Position numbers and translations under genes: made by a program
In this document: in pieces, positions 12,908-15,068 of the stretch
Numbering within the stretch: the first letter of the stretch is position 1
Layout of the letters: each line of letters starts with the position of its first letter
NCBI GenBank assembly: GCA_017521875.1
Contig: JAFXBH010000222.1
Location: forward strand, 1-15,068
Length of the DNA stretch: 15,068 bases
DNA from: Oscillospiraceae bacterium
Lineage (GTDB): Bacteria > Bacillota > Clostridia > Oscillospirales > Oscillospiraceae
Direction: 5' to 3'
The notes under the pieces: generated by a model
What the model was told of the DNA's origin: nothing
Databases searched by the model: none
The model's input: only the letters and a program-made list of their open reading frames with translations

Positions 12908-13852
12908 TTATTTTGCAACATATTCAAATATTGTCAGAATCACAGGGATCGTAACACAGCCGCACACATGAGAGATCAGCGCCATGCCGGATGCCACTTT
13001 TGTATCCCTTCCCAGCGCGCCGGGTATAATAACGGTACTCAGTCCCAAAGGCATCGCCAAAGAGCAAACCCCGCAAATCGCAAAGGTTTCCGGGAAAGGA
13101 ACCACCGTCATCATCCCAATAAAAAGCAACGGATATACCAAGAGCCGCAAAAAGGACACAAGATAAATACGCTTGATGCGCAGAATCTCCTTTAAGTCAA
13201 ATTGCGCAATGGCCATACCCGTCAGCAGCATAGCGATGGGTGACATACAACTGCCGGCCGAGGAGACAGTTGCGCTGATAAATTTAGGAACCGGAATGCG
13301 CAGCAAGCCGATCAGCATACCCAAAATCGTACATACAAACATAGGGTTTACGAAGTTTTTCAGCCGCTGTTTCACCGTTTGCTTTTCGGTACTGTCCCCC
13401 ATCAACAAAACCGGAACTCCCCACAGGTAGATCAGTGTCCATAGAGGCAATGTAAAAATCAGGTATTCCAAAAAAACATCCGGAAACAACGCGCTGACCA
13501 CCGCGTTTCCCACAAAGCCAAAGTTGGAAAAGCACAGCCCGTATGTAAAAATATTCCGTTCATACTTATCCTTGCTGCAAAACCGCACGCACCCAAAGGA
13601 CAGAGCAATCGCAACCGCCGCCAATACGAAACTTCCCAAAAGCATTTCCCGGGCAGCAGATATTTTTTGCGGTGTAAAGTTATCTATAAAGGTACCCAAC
13701 ACCAACGCAGGGATAAACACCGTGTTTTCCAATTTGGACAACACCGCCTGTGCGTTGTCCGGAACAAATTTCCACCGGGACAGAATATAGCCGATTACAA
13801 TAAACGAGAACAGAAACGCTGTTTGGTTCAATGTTGCAATAAAAACGCTCAT
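12908..13852 (-). CDS. AEC-family (auxin efflux carrier-like) transporter
   Basis: A 314-residue integral membrane protein with about ten hydrophobic segments split by a charged central loop (MGDSTEKQTVKQRLKNF), the architecture of the AEC/BART superfamily. Recognisable family stretches are FSFIVIGYILSRW at the N-terminus, a CFSNFGFVGNAVVSALF helix, NPMFVCTILGMLIGLL after the loop, and MPLGLSTVIIPGALG near the end. Bacterial members move malate, malonate or other organic anions; the substrate here is unknown. It starts at ATG 13850-13852 with AGGGGGA upstream, overlapping the end of the preceding hydrolase gene, nine bases away, so the two form an operon. Its codons look more AT-rich than those of the hisS-minD region. 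Confidence 0.88.
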   Translation of the reverse strand: MSVFIATLNQTAFLFSFIVIGYILSRWKFVPDNAQAVLSKLENTVFIPALVLGTFIDNFTPQKISAAREMLLGSFVLAAVAIALSFGCVRFCSKDKYERNIFTYGLCFSNFGFVGNAVVSALFPDVFLEYLIFTLPLWTLIYLWGVPVLLMGDSTEKQTVKQRLKNFVNPMFVCTILGMLIGLLRIPVPKFISATVSSAGSCMSPIAMLLTGMAIAQFDLKEILRIKRIYLVSFLRLLVYPLLFIGMMTVVPFPETFAICGVCSLAMPLGLSTVIIPGALGRDTKVASGMALISHVCGCVTIPVILTIFEYVAK

Positions 13853-13861
13853 AGAATCCCC

Positions 13862-14638
13862 CTAAATCAGCGCCGTGCCTTCCCATTCGTCGGCAGGCAT
13901 AACACCCATTATTTTTGCAATGGTAGGCGCAATGTCTAAAATGGTGCCGCCGGAGAATTGCTTGCCAGCCTGGAACTGCTTTCCAAAATAGAACATGGGA
14001 ATCGTCGTATCCTCCGGGATATCCGCGCCGTGGCAGCGATCATGACCGCCATGATCTGCCGTTACCACTATGGTGTATTCTTCACCAAATTCCTCTATAA
14101 CCCGACGAATATTGTCCACTGCCACAGAAATTCTGTGCAAATACGCCTCTGTCATCCAACCATGATCATGGCCGCCCTTCTGGTCTGTCTCCACCATATA
14201 GAGGAACACAAAATCCGGCCTATCCTTTCGGATCCTGGCAATGGCGCTGTCTGCCAGAACTGTGTCACTGCTTTCTTCTGCGTAGGAATGAATGTACCCT
14301 GCATACCGCAGCGATCCCGGCCTTGCCACATCCCGCAAAGGCTCCCATCCATAGTACATCGCGCAGACCTTTCCCCCATTTTTCAGTTGTTCAAACAGGC
14401 CAGGCAAAGGTCTTGCCATCGGCAGATAGGTATTGGTGGTAATGCCGTGGCGCTGGGGCGTTACGCTGTGAAACAACGACATAAAGCACGGCAATGTTAC
14501 CGGCGGCAAAACAGTCTGACCCTCCAATGTATAATAGGAATTGCACATCATCTGGTTTATGTACGGGTTTTTGCAAGATAAAAATCCATCCGGACGCATG
14601 CCGTCCACACTGATGAGAATCACTTTGTTTTCTTTCAT
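13862..14638 (-). CDS. Alkaline-phosphatase-superfamily hydrolase (phosphodiesterase/pyrophosphatase type)
   Basis: A 258-residue protein of the type I phosphodiesterase/nucleotide pyrophosphatase group. Metal-site residues are recognisable: SVDGMRPD (D12) and the nucleophile in PPVTLPC (T48), followed by SVTPQRHGI. Next are ETDQKGGHDHGW (D152 and a following His), TADHGGHD (D195, H196), and a final GTILDIAPTIAKIMGV that closes the fold. Such enzymes cleave phosphodiesters, phosphomonoesters or phosphonates with two zinc ions. No signal peptide is present, so a cytoplasmic substrate is likely. ATG 14636-14638 is used because AAAGGGGGT lies about 8 bases upstream; 18 more residues are open upstream without such a site. 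It is first in an operon with the AEC carrier, which might import its substrate or export its product. Confidence 0.87.
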   Translation of the reverse strand: MKENKVILISVDGMRPDGFLSCKNPYINQMMCNSYYTLEGQTVLPPVTLPCFMSLFHSVTPQRHGITTNTYLPMARPLPGLFEQLKNGGKVCAMYYGWEPLRDVARPGSLRYAGYIHSYAEESSDTVLADSAIARIRKDRPDFVFLYMVETDQKGGHDHGWMTEAYLHRISVAVDNIRRVIEEFGEEYTIVVTADHGGHDRCHGADIPEDTTIPMFYFGKQFQAGKQFSGGTILDIAPTIAKIMGVMPADEWEGTALI

Positions 14639-14702
14639 GAAAATACCCCCTTTATTGGTGCTGACATTGGATTTTCTGCAGCCACTTTTCAATTTTTATA
14701 CC

Positions 14703-14730
14703 ATTATAGCACATTTCCACTCAATTGCAA
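14703..14730 (-). promoter_or_regulatory. SigA-type promoter of the hydrolase-AEC operon
   Basis: On the minus strand TTGCAA (14725-14730), a 16-bp spacer and a perfect TATAAT (14703-14708). The predicted start is near 14696, with a leader of about 58 nt. Confidence 0.7.
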
Positions 14731-14761
14731 CAACACAGACCTTTAATCTCTGATACCAAAG

Positions 14762-14793
14762 AAAACCACCGAGGGATTTCCCTCGGTGGTTTT
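14762..14793. terminator. Terminator after rpoD
   Basis: AAAACCACCGAGGG (14762-14775) and CCCTCGGTGGTTTT (14780-14793) form a perfect 14-bp stem around ATTT. On the minus strand the run TTTTCTTT follows, placing it 3 bases after the rpoD stop codon. The plus strand also has a good T-run. Confidence 0.92.
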
Positions 14794-14796
14794 TTA

Positions 14797-15068
14797 TTAG
14801 CAGTAGAAATCCTTGATCTTCTTGGCGCGGCTGGGGTGGCGGAGTTTGCGGATGGCCTTGTTTTCGATCTGACGAATACGCTCTCTGGTAACGCCGAAGA
14901 TCTGACCCACTTCTTCCAAAGTGTGGGTACGGCCGTCGTACATACCGAACCGCATACGCAGCACATCGGCTTCCCGCTCGGTTAGGGAATCCAAAATTTC
15001 CTTCAGCGCCTCCGCCAGCATGGCGTTGGAAGTGGCATCAGCCGGGCCGGGGGTACGCTCGTCCTCCA
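14797..15068 (-). CDS. rpoD: Housekeeping RNA polymerase sigma factor (SigA/RpoD), C-terminal part
   Basis: Partial gene: about 90 C-terminal residues, open to the window edge. Region 4 is complete: [19 protein letters not shown], then the region 4.2 helix-turn-helix [19 protein letters not shown], then the family end [15 protein letters not shown]. Region 4.2 reads the -35 element of promoters. The TTGACA-like -35 boxes found across this window are what such a factor would recognise. The apparent start at 15021 is internal, since the preceding frame (ending ADATSNA) continues the linker of the family. It is followed at once by a strong terminator, so it ends its transcript. Confidence 0.95.
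   Translation of the reverse strand, partial: EDERTPGPADATSNAMLAEALKEILDSLTEREADVLRMRFGMYDGRTHTLEEVGQIFGVTRERIRQIENKAIRKLRHPSRAKKIKDFYC

Overview
The window looks like chromosomal core-and-accessory DNA of a spore-forming, moderately GC-rich member of the Clostridia (Bacillota). A gut Oscillospirales/Ruminococcaceae-type organism is my best guess. The evidence is a SpoIIE phosphatase, strong AGGAGG-type ribosome binding sites, GTG/TTG starts, a tetrahydrofolate riboswitch in front of an ECF-type folT gene, a BspA-like leucine-rich-repeat surface protein, and a DUF2207 protein. No rRNA, tRNA, CRISPR array, insertion sequence or phage gene was seen.

Layout, left to right. (1) 1-320: 3' end of a class II fructose-bisphosphate aldolase gene and its terminator. 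(2) 337-2028: a monocistronic secreted, membrane-anchored LRR protein with its own promoter. (3) 2031-3947 (-): spoIIE. (4) 4036-5394 (+): a two-gene operon of a CYTH triphosphatase and a DnaQ-like 3'-5' exonuclease. (5) 5396-10651 (-): a run of minus-strand genes. Transcription starts at a clear minD promoter and reads minD (TTG start), an mgsA-like gene with altered catalytic residues, an intrinsic terminator, hisS, then an rluA-type pseudouridine synthase. A DUF2207 membrane protein follows from its own promoter. (6) 10726-12155 (+): promoter, THF riboswitch, terminator and an unusually long folT with an extra C-terminal membrane/extracytoplasmic part. (7) 12161-12904 (+): an operon with a perfect-consensus promoter, encoding a protein with 30 histidines in its first 64 residues and a CooT-family nickel-binding protein. 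This is a probable nickel-handling pair. (8) 12908-14730 (-): an operon of an alkaline-phosphatase-superfamily hydrolase and an AEC-family carrier, more AT-rich by eye. (9) 14762-15068 (-): terminator and 3' end of the housekeeping sigma factor gene rpoD/sigA.

The most interesting items are the His-rich/CooT pair, which recalls CooJ plus CooT of carbon monoxide dehydrogenase nickel insertion; the MgsA homologue lacking three active-site residues; the folate riboswitch with a 9-nt alternative pairing into its expression platform; and a terminator directly in front of hisS. All functional statements rest on motif recognition by eye; no database search was possible.
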